DNA of 64,000 nt, taken from contig SUYP01000005.1 of the NCBI GenBank assembly GCA_015060395.1, positions 62,001 through 126,000 on the forward strand, given 5' to 3'. The first letter of the stretch is position 1. Each line of letters begins with the position of its first letter. The stretch comes from Bacteroidales bacterium (GTDB lineage Bacteria > Bacteroidota > Bacteroidia > Bacteroidales > UBA932). Below, in pieces: positions 51,498-59,845 of the stretch. The notes under the pieces are model-generated. The model made no database searches. It worked only from the letters and a program-made list of their open reading frames with translations, and had not been told where the DNA came from. Made by a program: the position numbers and the translations under genes.

Positions 51498-52964
51498 CTA
51501 TTCGACCTTCTTGACAGGATCGCAGGTGAGTCCCACTCCGAGCTTCTTGAAGATCTTCCTGTCCACCTCACTCAACATCACTGTAGAATGGACCTGACAT
51601 CCGTCAAGTTTAGGAAGCTGGTCGAGAGCTTTGCGGCAGTTCTCATCTTTTATGCTGAGCATAGAGAGAGCAACAAGCACTTCGTCTGTATGCAGACGCG
51701 GATTATGTCCGTGAAGGTATGAAACCTTTGTCTTCTGGATCGGTGCTATCATATCCTCCGGGATAAGCTGCACAGAGTGAGGTATTCCTGCAAGATGCTT
51801 GGTCGCATTCAGGATCAGAGCTGCGCTCGGACCAAGAAGCGAACTGGTCCTGGAGGTGATGATGGTGCCGTCCTGAAGCTCGATAGCCGCGGTCGGAACT
51901 CCAGAAAGATCCTTCCTTTCCCTTGCCGCCACAGTTGTCCTGCGGTACTCGGTAGTAAGCTTGGCCTGCTTCAGAATAAGAGATATCTTATTGACTTCCT
52001 GCTCGTTATTACCTTTTTCAGCGAGGTTGCAGAGGGCGTAATAGTATCTTCTGATGATCTCTTCTCTTGCTGCGTTACAGCATACATCCTCGTCGCTCAT
52101 ACAGAAGCCTATCATATTCACTCCCATATCGGTAGGTGACTTATACGGACTTTCACCATAGATTCCTTCGAAGAGGGCGTTGAGTACAGGGAATATTTCG
52201 ATGTCACGGTTATAGCTGGCCGCAATTTCTCCGTAAGCTTCGAAATGGAAAGGGTCGATCATATTGACATCGTTGAGATCGGCTGTTGCCGCCTCGTATG
52301 CGATGTTTACCGGATGTTTCAACGGCAGATTCCATACAGGGAAAGTCTCGAATTTCGCGTAGCCGGCCTTTATGCCGCGCTTGTTCTCGTGGTACAGCTG
52401 GCTGAGACATACAGCCATCTTTCCGCTTCCAGGTCCTGGAGCGGTCACCACCACGAGCGGACGGGTGGTCTCTACATAATCGTTCTTTCCGAATCCCTCG
52501 TCAGAGTCGATCAATGCCACATTGTTAGGATATCCCTCGATGGTATAATGATAATAGACCCTGATGCCCAGACGCTCCAGCCTTGCCCTGTAGGCATCAG
52601 CACTGGACTGTCCGTTATAATGCGTCATAACCACTCCACCGACATAGAATCCTACATTTTCGAACTCGCTGCGAAGACGGAGCACATCCTCGTCGTATGT
52701 GATTCCGAGGTCTCCGCGGACCTTGTTTTTCTCTATGTCCTTGGAACTGATGACAATAATGATTTCAGACTCATCCTTGAGCTGCTTCAGCATATCTAGC
52801 TTGCTGTCGGGTTTGAATCCCGGCAGTACTCTGCTTGCGTGATTATCATCAAATAATTTACCTCCGAATTCGAGGTAAAGCTTGTCTCCGAACTGAGCGA
52901 TGCGCTTTTTGATCTGTTCGGACTGTATCTTCAGATACTTTTCGTTATCAAATCCCGTTTTCAT
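51498..52964 (-). CDS. DUF1846 protein
   Basis: 488 residues from the ATG at 52964. The start MKTGFDNEKYLKIQSEQI and a nucleotide-binding-like loop TAPGPGSGKMAVCLSQLYHE near 174 are typical of DUF1846, a conserved cytoplasmic family of unsettled function. Soluble, no signal. The -7 box TATATTTG (52973-52980) leaves an untranslated leader of only a few bases. Downstream acyltransferase genes lie 31 bp away and may be co-transcribed. Confidence 0.85.
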   Translation of the reverse strand: MKTGFDNEKYLKIQSEQIKKRIAQFGDKLYLEFGGKLFDDNHASRVLPGFKPDSKLDMLKQLKDESEIIIVISSKDIEKNKVRGDLGITYDEDVLRLRSEFENVGFYVGGVVMTHYNGQSSADAYRARLERLGIRVYYHYTIEGYPNNVALIDSDEGFGKNDYVETTRPLVVVTAPGPGSGKMAVCLSQLYHENKRGIKAGYAKFETFPVWNLPLKHPVNIAYEAATADLNDVNMIDPFHFEAYGEIAASYNRDIEIFPVLNALFEGIYGESPYKSPTDMGVNMIGFCMSDEDVCCNAAREEIIRRYYYALCNLAEKGNNEQEVNKISLILKQAKLTTEYRRTTVAARERKDLSGVPTAAIELQDGTIITSRTSSLLGPSAALILNATKHLAGIPHSVQLIPEDMIAPIQKTKVSYLHGHNPRLHTDEVLVALSMLSIKDENCRKALDQLPKLDGCQVHSTVMLSEVDRKIFKKLGVGLTCDPVKKVE

Positions 52965-52972
52965 ACGGAATG

Positions 52973-52980
52973 CAAATATA
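52973..52980 (-). promoter_or_regulatory. -7 box of the DUF1846 gene
   Basis: TATATTTG on the minus strand, ending 8 bp before the start codon, so the transcript would be almost leaderless. Confidence 0.4.
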
Positions 52981-53014
52981 ACAATTCCGCGGTGACTCTG
53001 CAAGAGGAAAATGC

Positions 53015-53044
53015 AAAAAAAAGAGCTGGCCGAAGCCAGCTCTT
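53015..53044 (-). terminator. Terminator of RNase P RNA
   Basis: Stem AAGAGCTGGC / GCCAGCTCTT with a UUCG loop on the minus strand, followed by eight T residues. Confidence 0.88.
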
Positions 53045-53438
53045 GTGAATAGGCAGAACCGTAAGCCGGTTTCTGTTTTAATCTGTCATTTATCTTCGCA
53101 GCCTACCCCCTGGAAAGGAGCGGGCAGCCCCTTGCCCTTCCGGGCATTCCAGTATATTTGGCCTTGCTGGACCTGGTGCCGTCACCGCCGTATGTCGCCA
53201 TACGACGTCGTGAGCTCTTACCTCGCGGTTTCACCCTTACCCTTTCGGGCGGTCTGTTTTCTGCTACGGCATCCATAAGATTACTCCCATCTGTGCTTTC
53301 CACAGCAGGTTGCCCTTCCCAGTCCGGACTTTCCTCTGAGCGGCAGCATCAGAGGAAACAGATTACCCCCGCCGCCGATGGCGACAGCCCCGAGGGACAT
53401 ACGGTCTTCACAAAGTTCAGACCGGCGACCTATTGTCC
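53045..53438 (-). ncRNA. rnpB: RNase P RNA (bacterial type A)
   Basis: Catalytic RNA that removes 5' leaders of pre-tRNA. On the minus strand the conserved 5' P4 block GAGGAAAGTCCGGACT is at about 53324-53339, followed by AGGGTGAAACCGCGAGGTAA and GAGCTCAC (the CR II/III region), GGTAGGCTGC, GATAAATGACAGATTAAAAC, and the 3' P4 block ACAGAAACCGGCTTACG. The 5' end is set by pairing of AATAGG (53429-53434) with CCTATT (53048-53053), the closing P1 helix, giving about 394 nt. A UUCG terminator follows. Confidence 0.95.
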
Positions 53439-53553
53439 TTTAGTCTTTAAAAAAAGACACGGACCCGGTCGCGTCGGCTGAAGCCGACTTGGTAACTATC
53501 CTCAAACGCAGCCGCATCAGCGACAGAAGCGTTCTACCTGATATTTCAATGAA

Positions 53554-54810
53554 CTATTTATATCCGAGCTTCCGCTCGATCTTGTCGTTCTGGATGTTCA
53601 TCCTCTCGACCTCTTTTACCAGTGCCGGAGTTATATCCTCGCAATGTTTATGACATTGCATTGATTTAGAGTACATTCTGCCTATGCAGAAATTGCTGTG
53701 CGTGCATCCGCTGCAGTGATTCTCGTCTGCCTGCATCTTGTTCACGAAATCAGTGTCCTCAAGGACTGCACGTCCCATCTGAATCATAGGGAATCCCTTA
53801 TCAATGGCTTCGTCTGCACTCTTGCGGTCAACGACTCCTCCAACGTAAACAAAAGGGAAATCCGGCATCGCCTCGCGGAATTTCAATGCATCTTCCATAA
53901 AGAAGAGCTTCTTGAACGGCACTGTCGGAGCAACGATCTTTCCAGCAATGGAAACTCCCAGCTTAAGCCACCATTTGCTCCACGGGAAGTAGTGGACTAT
54001 CGTCTTTACCGGGAACTGCCCGCGCATAACATATTGCGGATGACGGCTTACAAAGCCTCCTGACAGGACTATAGACTCTATCCCCAGATTACGGAGTTCT
54101 TTAGCGACCTCTATCAGCTCATCGGTTTCCTGTCCTCCTTTGAATCCGTCCCTCGTGTTCAACTTTGCGAACAGTGCGACCTTGCCTTTGCCTGCAGCTA
54201 CCGCCTTCTGAACGCACATCTTCATAAACCTCATACGGTTCTCCAGACTTCCTCCGAATTCGTCTCGCCTGTGATTGGTGTAAGGAGAGAGGAACTGAGA
54301 TATCAGGTAGCCGTGACCGGCGTGTATTTCAATGGCATCGAATCCGGCCTCTACAGCCAGTTCCACAGCCTTCCCGTATGCGTCTGCAACCTCGTTTATC
54401 TGCTTTATGTTCATCTTCTGGACGAATGTAGGAGAGTAGAGGTTGAAGCCTCGGCTTGCTCCGTACGGCATACATCCGCAGATGCTTCTGTGTGACATAT
54501 TGCCACAGTGTCCGAGCTGTATGGATGCCTTTGCTCCTTCTGCGTGAATGGCATCAGTGAGCCTTTTTAGTTCCGGCACAATCTCTTCGCGCATCCAGAG
54601 CTGGTTCTCGAATGAAAGACCGCTCTGACATACTGCTGCGTATGCCACTGTAGTCATTCCGATGCCTCCACGAGCAACGGCAGTATGATAATCGAAGAGC
54701 TCCTTGGAGGGCCTTTGGCCAGGGCACATTGCTTCGAATGCCGCCGACCTGATGGTGCGGTTCCTCAGTTCAATGGGGCCGATCTTGTATGGTGTGAATA
54801 ATTCGCTCAT
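53554..54810 (-). CDS. Old-yellow-enzyme-family NADH:flavin oxidoreductase (candidate steroid 5-beta-reductase)
   Basis: 418 residues. FMN TIM-barrel of the OYE family: FTPYKIGPIELRNR at the N-terminus, IQLGHCG near 97, the substrate-binding HAGHGYLISQFLSP (His163, His166, Tyr168) and RRDEFGGSLENRMRF near 181, FPMIQMGRAVLED near 340. The C-terminus carries C366, C369, C375, C386 and C390, resembling the [4Fe-4S] cysteines of dienoyl-CoA-reductase-type enzymes but with changed spacing. It shares one base (TAATG) with the upstream 5-alpha-reductase-family gene. OYE members reduce 3-oxo-delta-4 steroids to 5-beta products in gut bacteria, and this context makes that plausible, unproven. Confidence 0.8.
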   Translation of the reverse strand: MSELFTPYKIGPIELRNRTIRSAAFEAMCPGQRPSKELFDYHTAVARGGIGMTTVAYAAVCQSGLSFENQLWMREEIVPELKRLTDAIHAEGAKASIQLGHCGNMSHRSICGCMPYGASRGFNLYSPTFVQKMNIKQINEVADAYGKAVELAVEAGFDAIEIHAGHGYLISQFLSPYTNHRRDEFGGSLENRMRFMKMCVQKAVAAGKGKVALFAKLNTRDGFKGGQETDELIEVAKELRNLGIESIVLSGGFVSRHPQYVMRGQFPVKTIVHYFPWSKWWLKLGVSIAGKIVAPTVPFKKLFFMEDALKFREAMPDFPFVYVGGVVDRKSADEAIDKGFPMIQMGRAVLEDTDFVNKMQADENHCSGCTHSNFCIGRMYSKSMQCHKHCEDITPALVKEVERMNIQNDKIERKLGYK

Positions 54811-55589
54811 TACCAGATAAATGGGATAATATGTTTCTTGTTAAGTCTTTTATATTCCTCGCCGAATTCCTTTTCATACTTCTCAGTCAGCGACTTTGCG
54901 CGCGGACCAAGATTGGCAAATGTCCATACGGCGAACAGCAGTCCTGCCGGTGACCAGGTGAGAACCGCATATCCGATCCATTCTGTAAATTCGCCGAAAT
55001 AATTGGCCGATGTCACATATCTGTAAAAACCTTTGCGAGGTATGTAATGCTTGGTATCACCCGGTTTGCGGAGGCTGCGGATCACGTGGTCGGAATGCAG
55101 GTTTATCATCATTCCGGCAAAGAACACTATGGTGCCGATAATGAACTGCGGACTCCGCAGCCATTCTGTACTGTACATTCCCGAGGGTGCCTCCCCGTAC
55201 AGCCATCCTCCGATCAGATATGCATTCAAAGTGTTGAATACCAATCCCATAAGCATAATCGCTATCGGCATCGTACTCTTTCCGCGCATCATCAGAGGGA
55301 AGATGAATGACCTCTGGAAGTAGTGGAGAAGGTATAAGCCTGCCATTATGAACAGAACGATCTTGGAATTGCCTGTGTCAACTCCCGAAACGGCGAACTT
55401 TATTGTATAGTAAAGCATAAATATGAAAGCCGGGGCTTCCATCAGTACCCAGGCCGTCTTGTTGCTGATCTTCGGCCCCCAGTTGGATGCAGACAGATAT
55501 CCGTATCCTGCCTTGAAGAAGAATAGGGCAATGAAGACGATCACCGCCATTACGGCCATACAGGTCATTATTATATAATAAGTGTTCAT
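54810..55589 (-). CDS. Steroid 5-alpha-reductase family membrane enzyme (SRD5A-like)
   Basis: 259 residues from the ATG at 55589, six to seven membrane helices. The C-terminal part (YIPRKGFYRYVTSANYFGE near 182 and the IIPFIW end) follows human SRD5A1/2 almost block for block. Residues equivalent to the SRD5A2 catalytic set are present: Glu51 (in WVLMEAPAF, human Glu57), Tyr90 (HYFQRSF, human Tyr91), Asn196 and Glu200 (SANYFGE). NADPH-dependent reduction of a delta-4 bond in a 3-oxo steroid or similar enone is expected, in the inner membrane. Translationally coupled to the OYE gene. An isoprenylcysteine methyltransferase-like role is less likely. Confidence 0.85.
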   Translation of the reverse strand: MNTYYIIMTCMAVMAVIVFIALFFFKAGYGYLSASNWGPKISNKTAWVLMEAPAFIFMLYYTIKFAVSGVDTGNSKIVLFIMAGLYLLHYFQRSFIFPLMMRGKSTMPIAIMLMGLVFNTLNAYLIGGWLYGEAPSGMYSTEWLRSPQFIIGTIVFFAGMMINLHSDHVIRSLRKPGDTKHYIPRKGFYRYVTSANYFGEFTEWIGYAVLTWSPAGLLFAVWTFANLGPRAKSLTEKYEKEFGEEYKRLNKKHIIPFIW

Positions 55590-55607
55590 CGCAATCTGTT
55601 TAACCCA

Positions 55608-55615
55608 CAAAGTTA
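55608..55615 (-). promoter_or_regulatory. -7 box of the 5-alpha-reductase/OYE pair
   Basis: TAACTTTG on the minus strand 18 bp before the chosen ATG, which excludes the longer start at 55631. Confidence 0.45.
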
Positions 55616-55622
55616 ATGAATA

Positions 55623-55654
55623 TTTCCTCAAGTTGTTTTTTTTCCTTACTTTTG
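55623..55654 (+). promoter_or_regulatory. Promoter of the glutamine cyclotransferase gene
   Basis: TTTC at 55623-55626, 20-bp spacer, TACTTTTG at 55647-55654; start codon 30 bp beyond. Confidence 0.5.
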
Positions 55655-55684
55655 TGCTCCTAACAGAAGATTTTTTTCGTCATA

Positions 55685-56443
55685 ATGAGAATTTTGGTGA
55701 CATCTATATTAATATCATTGCTCCTGCTTGCTTGCGGAGATGCTTCCGTCAAGGAATATACCCTTGAGGTTCAGGCAGAGTATCCTCACGATACGGAATC
55801 ATACACACAAGGCCTTTTCATACGTGACGGTCAGATGTATGAAAGTACCGGAGTACACGGAAAATCAACATTCAGAAAGGTTGATCTCCAGACCGGCAAG
55901 CCATTGGAAAAGCTTGAATTCGACAAGAAATATTTTGTGGAGGGATCCGTGATGTGGAAGGACAACCTCTACATCCTCACCTGGGAGAGCAGGGTTGCGT
56001 TCATTTATGATGCAAACACACTGGAATACAAATCTACCTGGAAGTATCCTCGTGAGGGATGGGGTATCACCACTGACGGAAAGCATCTCATCGCTTCCGA
56101 CGGTTCGGCCAACCTCTATTTTATGGATGAGAATTTCGCTCAGAAAAAGAAGGTGCTGGTGACGATTGAAGGACGGCCGGTGCGATTCCTGAATGAACTG
56201 GAATATATTGACGGAAAGATATGGGCTAACGTCTATACTTCAGACGAGATCGTAATCATAAATCCTAAGGATGGAAAGATTGAAGGAGTCATTGACTGCA
56301 GAGGACTTCTGCCAAAGCAGCTGAGAACTCCTGATACAGACGTACTTAACGGAATAGCATATAATGATAAGGACGGAAAGATCTATCTGACAGGAAAAAA
56401 CTGGCCTAAACTTTATGAGGTAAAACTGATTGAAAGAAAATAG
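55685..56443 (+). CDS. Glutaminyl-peptide cyclotransferase lipoprotein
   Basis: 252 residues with a lipobox (LLLLAC, Cys17). Five-bladed propeller family of glutamine cyclotransferases: YPHDTESYTQGLFI near 33, EGSVMWKDNLYILTW near 84, EGWGITTDGKHLIASDGS near 121, RFLNELEYIDGKIWANVY near 162 and TDVLNGIAYN near 214, including the conserved Glu and Asp residues. It converts N-terminal Gln of exported proteins to pyroglutamate; in Bacteroidota many lipoprotein and periplasmic proteins carry this modification. Single-gene transcript divergent from the reductase pair. Confidence 0.9.
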   Translation: MRILVTSILISLLLLACGDASVKEYTLEVQAEYPHDTESYTQGLFIRDGQMYESTGVHGKSTFRKVDLQTGKPLEKLEFDKKYFVEGSVMWKDNLYILTWESRVAFIYDANTLEYKSTWKYPREGWGITTDGKHLIASDGSANLYFMDENFAQKKKVLVTIEGRPVRFLNELEYIDGKIWANVYTSDEIVIINPKDGKIEGVIDCRGLLPKQLRTPDTDVLNGIAYNDKDGKIYLTGKNWPKLYEVKLIERK

Positions 56444-56475
56444 AAGCGGCCGTCTTTGACGGCTGAACATCAAAT

Positions 56476-56566
56476 ACCGATTGCAGGGGTGCCTGGCTTG
56501 AGCCGGGCTGAGATCATACCCGATGAACCTGATCCGGATAATGCCGGCGTAGGGAGCATAATCTCA
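56476..56566 (+). promoter_or_regulatory. TPP riboswitch (THI element)
   Basis: All conserved TPP-aptamer blocks are present: AGGGGTGCC, GGGCTGAGA, ACCCGATGAACCTGATC and GGATAATGCCGGCGTAGGGA. P1 can form between GATTGC (56479-56484) and GCATAATC (56556-56563). Downstream, CCCCTTGCA (56585-56593), 4 bp before the start codon, is complementary to TGCAGGGG in the aptamer 5' arm with one bulge, which suggests competing structures that control translation start. Confidence 0.95.
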
Positions 56567-56596
56567 AGTGCGCATATTGCGTATCCCCTTGCATAA

Positions 56597-58861
56597 ATGT
56601 ATGACATTATGCGAGGTTTTTTATTTTATGCAGCGCTGGTTGCGCTGTTTCCGGGCATCGTACAAGGTGCGGAGCCCGAAGGCACTGTCGATAAGCTTGA
56701 CAGTGCAGTCGTATCAGTCTCACGTGCAGGAAGCGCTACTCCCGTCACTTACACTATGGTGTCACGTGACGAATTAAGGACGGCCAACCCTATGCATTCC
56801 CTGCCTATGTCTCTTGCGCTTCAGCCTTCCGTGGTCTCTGTAAATGAAGGAGGTACGGGACTGGGCTATTCGAAGATGACCGTAAGAGGAATAAAGGGAT
56901 CGCAGATCAATGTAACTCTCAACGGCATCACTCTCAACGACGCCGAGTCGCAGGAAGTCTTCTGGGTCAATATCCCGGCTTTGTCAGGCATACTTTCGAG
57001 TGTGCAGCTGCAGCGCGGATTGGGAACATCTGCCTCCGGACCGGGAGCTTTCGGTGCCAGCTTGAATATGAGTACTGCCTCTGTCGGTGCAAATCAATAT
57101 GCCTCTGCAGATTTCGGCTATGGATCATATAATACATTTACAGCTACGGCTGCAGCAGGTACCGGACCTACCCGTTCGGGACTGTACTTCGATTTTGCGT
57201 ATTCCCGCGGATTGACCGACGGGTATATAAGGAATGCCTTTGCTGACGTTCAGTCTGCCTTTGCTGTTATGGGATGGATGAACGAGAGGAATTCTCTCCG
57301 TCTGACCTGGCTGTTCGGAGACCAGCATACGGGCATAACCTGGCACGGAATCGATCTGGCTCAGTACGAAGCTGACCGAAGATATAATCCGGCCGGAGAG
57401 TATTATGACCAGTATGGTAATGTCCGTTACTATGACAATGATACAGATAACTATACACAGCATCATCTGCAGCTGAACTACACCCGTCTGTTTGCTGAAC
57501 GCTTTGTCTGGACGACAACATTCAACTGGACCACGGGAGACGGTTATTACGAGAACTATAAAGCGGGGAAGCGGTTCAGCAGGTATAATTTCATATTTGA
57601 CGAAGACTCTGAAGGGGACTTTATAGTCAGGGAGGCAATGGACAATCATTATTTTGTGCTGAACTCAGATCTCAGATATTCCTCTGAACGTCTTGCTCTG
57701 ACTGCCGGCGTGAATGTTTCCCGTTATGACGGAGACCATATCGGCAAGGTGCTGTGGAATGATGTTCTGGGTGATGACTATGACTATTCTTCACACAAAT
57801 GGTACCTCAATAATGGTCTCAAACAGGAAGCAAATGCATTTGTCCGCGCGGAATGGACTCCTTTGAACTGGATGACAGCTTATGCCGATATGCAATATAG
57901 GGGAGTGTGGCTGGATATGTCCGGTCCTGAGGATGACCAGGTTCCGCTAGACTATTCCTGTCAGTGGCAGTTTCTTAACCCTCGTGCAGGAATTTCCTTC
58001 CATTGGGACAGCCGGCAGAAGGCATATATCTCGGCAGCTCTGGGACATCGTGAGCCCGGTCGCAGCGATATAAAGGAGAATATCAAGAATGCCTGGGTGG
58101 CGGATCAGGCAGGAGTAGCCGGTGAGGGAGTCTCCCTGAAGCCTGAGAAGATGCTTGATTTAGAGGTCGGTTATGAATATTATAGTGATAAGATATCTGC
58201 ATCGGCAAATTTCTATCTTATGGAATATTGGGATATGCTCCTTGAGACCGGCCGTCTTTCCAATGTCGGATATGCAATAAAGGAGAATGTGGACCGTTCG
58301 TGGAGAAGGGGACTCGAGCTTGCTGTTTCCTGGCAGGCAGTTTCCTGGATGAAGGCAGATGCTAATCTGACGTTAAGTCAGAATCAGATAAGGGATTACA
58401 CTGAATATGTGCAGAATATTGATGAAAACTGGGAACCGACCGGCAGAGTCACCAGTATGACATACGGAAAGACCACGATGCTGATGTCGCCATCTATGAC
58501 CGGTATGGCAAGGCTGAATTTCACACCTTTCTGCAATATCTGCAACAATTCATTGAAGACCACGATGTTATCCATCGGAGGGAAGTACGTCGGCAGGCAG
58601 TATCTTGACAATACAATGACAGAATCCCGCTCCATTCCAGCGTATTTCACGGCAGACCTGTCCTTGATGCACGAGTTCGATATGAATTGTGGAAAACTGT
58701 CGTTGGGATTATATGTCAACAATATTTTCAACAATATGTATTATGCTGACGGATGGTGCTGGAAGAATTATATGGAATCAGAAGGAACAATCGTTGACGG
58801 TATAGGCATCTATCCTCAAGCTCCTGCCAACTATATGCTGAAAGTCGGCTGGAGGTTCTGA
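56597..58861 (+). CDS. TonB-dependent outer-membrane receptor for thiamin or a precursor
   Basis: 754 residues with a signal peptide (about 1-24), plug domain (about 40-160: VSRDELRTANPMHSLPMSLA, MTVRGIKGSQINVTLNGITL, LQRGLGTSASGPGAFGASLN) and a 22-strand barrel ending in the aromatic YMLKVGWRF. No SusD partner and no carboxypeptidase-like N-terminal domain. The TPP riboswitch 30 bp upstream makes thiamin-pathway compounds the substrate: energy-coupled import across the outer membrane. No inner-membrane PnuT-like transporter or thiamin kinase gene follows, so the partner lies elsewhere. The second ATG (56609) is an alternative start. Confidence 0.9.
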   Translation: MYDIMRGFLFYAALVALFPGIVQGAEPEGTVDKLDSAVVSVSRAGSATPVTYTMVSRDELRTANPMHSLPMSLALQPSVVSVNEGGTGLGYSKMTVRGIKGSQINVTLNGITLNDAESQEVFWVNIPALSGILSSVQLQRGLGTSASGPGAFGASLNMSTASVGANQYASADFGYGSYNTFTATAAAGTGPTRSGLYFDFAYSRGLTDGYIRNAFADVQSAFAVMGWMNERNSLRLTWLFGDQHTGITWHGIDLAQYEADRRYNPAGEYYDQYGNVRYYDNDTDNYTQHHLQLNYTRLFAERFVWTTTFNWTTGDGYYENYKAGKRFSRYNFIFDEDSEGDFIVREAMDNHYFVLNSDLRYSSERLALTAGVNVSRYDGDHIGKVLWNDVLGDDYDYSSHKWYLNNGLKQEANAFVRAEWTPLNWMTAYADMQYRGVWLDMSGPEDDQVPLDYSCQWQFLNPRAGISFHWDSRQKAYISAALGHREPGRSDIKENIKNAWVADQAGVAGEGVSLKPEKMLDLEVGYEYYSDKISASANFYLMEYWDMLLETGRLSNVGYAIKENVDRSWRRGLELAVSWQAVSWMKADANLTLSQNQIRDYTEYVQNIDENWEPTGRVTSMTYGKTTMLMSPSMTGMARLNFTPFCNICNNSLKTTMLSIGGKYVGRQYLDNTMTESRSIPAYFTADLSLMHEFDMNCGKLSLGLYVNNIFNNMYYADGWCWKNYMESEGTIVDGIGIYPQAPANYMLKVGWRF

Positions 58862-58893
58862 CGCGTATGATCCTGATTATTAGAGCTTTATAT

Positions 58894-58927
58894 AATATGC
58901 CTGCTGCAGTTGAGCAGCAGGCATATT
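58894..58927. terminator. Bidirectional terminator hairpin, repeat copy 2
   Basis: Perfect 14-bp stem AATATGCCTGCTGC / GCAGCAGGCATATT with a six-base loop, between convergent genes, then GTGTAAGTTGTTGA. Stem core and right flank repeat those of the hairpin at 13277-13312. Confidence 0.65.
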
Positions 58928-58964
58928 GTGTAAGTTGTTGATCTGCAGATGGATATGTGGCAGT

Positions 58965-59546
58965 TTATGATAGCCTGTTCTTGCTGACTCTGTCAAGGTC
59001 AATTTTCTGGAACTTGTATCCGAGGCGCTTGAGCTCGAGGGCTGCTCCGGTTCTGAACATCACTTTGACTGTGCGGGCGAATATGTGGAATGCCTTTACT
59101 GTCTGATGTTCGATCTGCTCGTGCTGGATGAATGTGGTGGCCTTCTGGGCGCAGCACAATAGGATGTTCATAATCTGCTTTGCTTCCGTCGAGTCAAGTG
59201 AGAACCCGAGGATATTCTGGACTATGTGCTCGTCCATATCATCAAATCCGCGGGAACCGTGCAGGCTTTCGTATCTTGCACTGTGATGACGTCCCCAGTC
59301 CTGGTCCCACCAATGTGCTACGGCCATTCCGGCATAACCTGCGCAGGCTATGGCAAATTCCGGATAGCTGTTGACTTCCGGCAGAGATTCCGCTATATAT
59401 TCCGGAGCCCACTCTTTCCATTTCTGGTCAATGTCCTCGGAACTCAGAAGCTCTCCGTCGAGCATTCCCAGACTGGTGCACATCTTCAGAATTTCCCTCT
59501 GAAGATTCTCTTCGTATGTTTCGTAATATTGTGTATTCTCTTCCAT
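58965..59546 (-). CDS. Conserved protein of unknown function
   Basis: 193 residues from the ATG at 59546 (59555 is an equally possible start). Mostly helical, no signal peptide. Notable: an aromatic/His cluster AVAHWWDQDWGRHHSARYES near 82-101, and LLCCAQKATTFIQHEQIEHQ near 129. I do not recognise a named family. Own -7 box (59572-59579). Function unknown. Confidence 0.65.
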   Translation of the reverse strand: MEENTQYYETYEENLQREILKMCTSLGMLDGELLSSEDIDQKWKEWAPEYIAESLPEVNSYPEFAIACAGYAGMAVAHWWDQDWGRHHSARYESLHGSRGFDDMDEHIVQNILGFSLDSTEAKQIMNILLCCAQKATTFIQHEQIEHQTVKAFHIFARTVKVMFRTGAALELKRLGYKFQKIDLDRVSKNRLS

Positions 59547-59571
59547 ATCCGTCATTTTCAAAATTGCCGGG

Positions 59572-59579
59572 CAAAGATA
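59572..59579 (-). promoter_or_regulatory. -7 box of the unknown gene at 58965-59546
   Basis: TATCTTTG on the minus strand, 26 bp before the chosen start codon. Confidence 0.4.
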
Positions 59580-59644
59580 ACGAAAATTATGATATCTGTA
59601 CAGATCTCATCTTAAAAATAATATTTCTGCGTGGCGCTTAACTC

Positions 59645-59845
59645 CTTGATATACAGGCGGATACCTGTATGAAGGCGGGCAAATATTACCGCCTTCGAGA
59701 CACTAAGTGATTGATATACATTGTTTTAGGCGTCACAAAAAGTTGAGGCTGTCACGTGGTGAGTGTCCGGTATGCCCCTGACAGGGGCTGTCACGCAGTG
59801 ACTGGGGTTGGATTGATTTACATTGGCCTGTAAGGGACAATGTAA
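59645..59845. repeat. Array of small inverted and direct repeats in a 448-bp gene-free region
   Basis: Successive inverted repeats: ATACAGG/CCTGTAT (59651-59670), GAAGGCGG/CCGCCTTC (59671-59696), TCAC/GTGA near 59752-59762, GCCCCTG/CAGGGGC (59774-59788), GTCAC/GTGAC (59790-59802), TTACATTG/CAATGTAA (59818-59845). Direct repeats: GGCTGTCACGTGGTGAGTG (59747) with GGCTGTCACGCAGTGACTG (59786), and GATTGATATACATTG (59709) with GATTGATTTACATTG (59811). No ORF of note; the rest of 59547-60009 is AT-rich with nothing recognised. Confidence 0.7.

Noticed and set aside
53440..53553. Additional small RNA between rnpB and the OYE gene
   Set aside because: A short hairpin (GTCGGCTGAAGCCGAC) is present but is explained as the terminator-like end of the reductase operon or rnpB upstream sequence; nothing more is supported.
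54810..55589. Isoprenylcysteine methyltransferase-like (ICMT/DUF1295) assignment
   Set aside because: The C-terminal half follows steroid 5-alpha-reductases block for block and has the Glu, Tyr, Asn and Glu of that catalytic site.
59700..59830. CRISPR-like array
   Set aside because: The direct repeats occur only twice each, are imperfect, and lack regular spacing; no cas gene is in the window.
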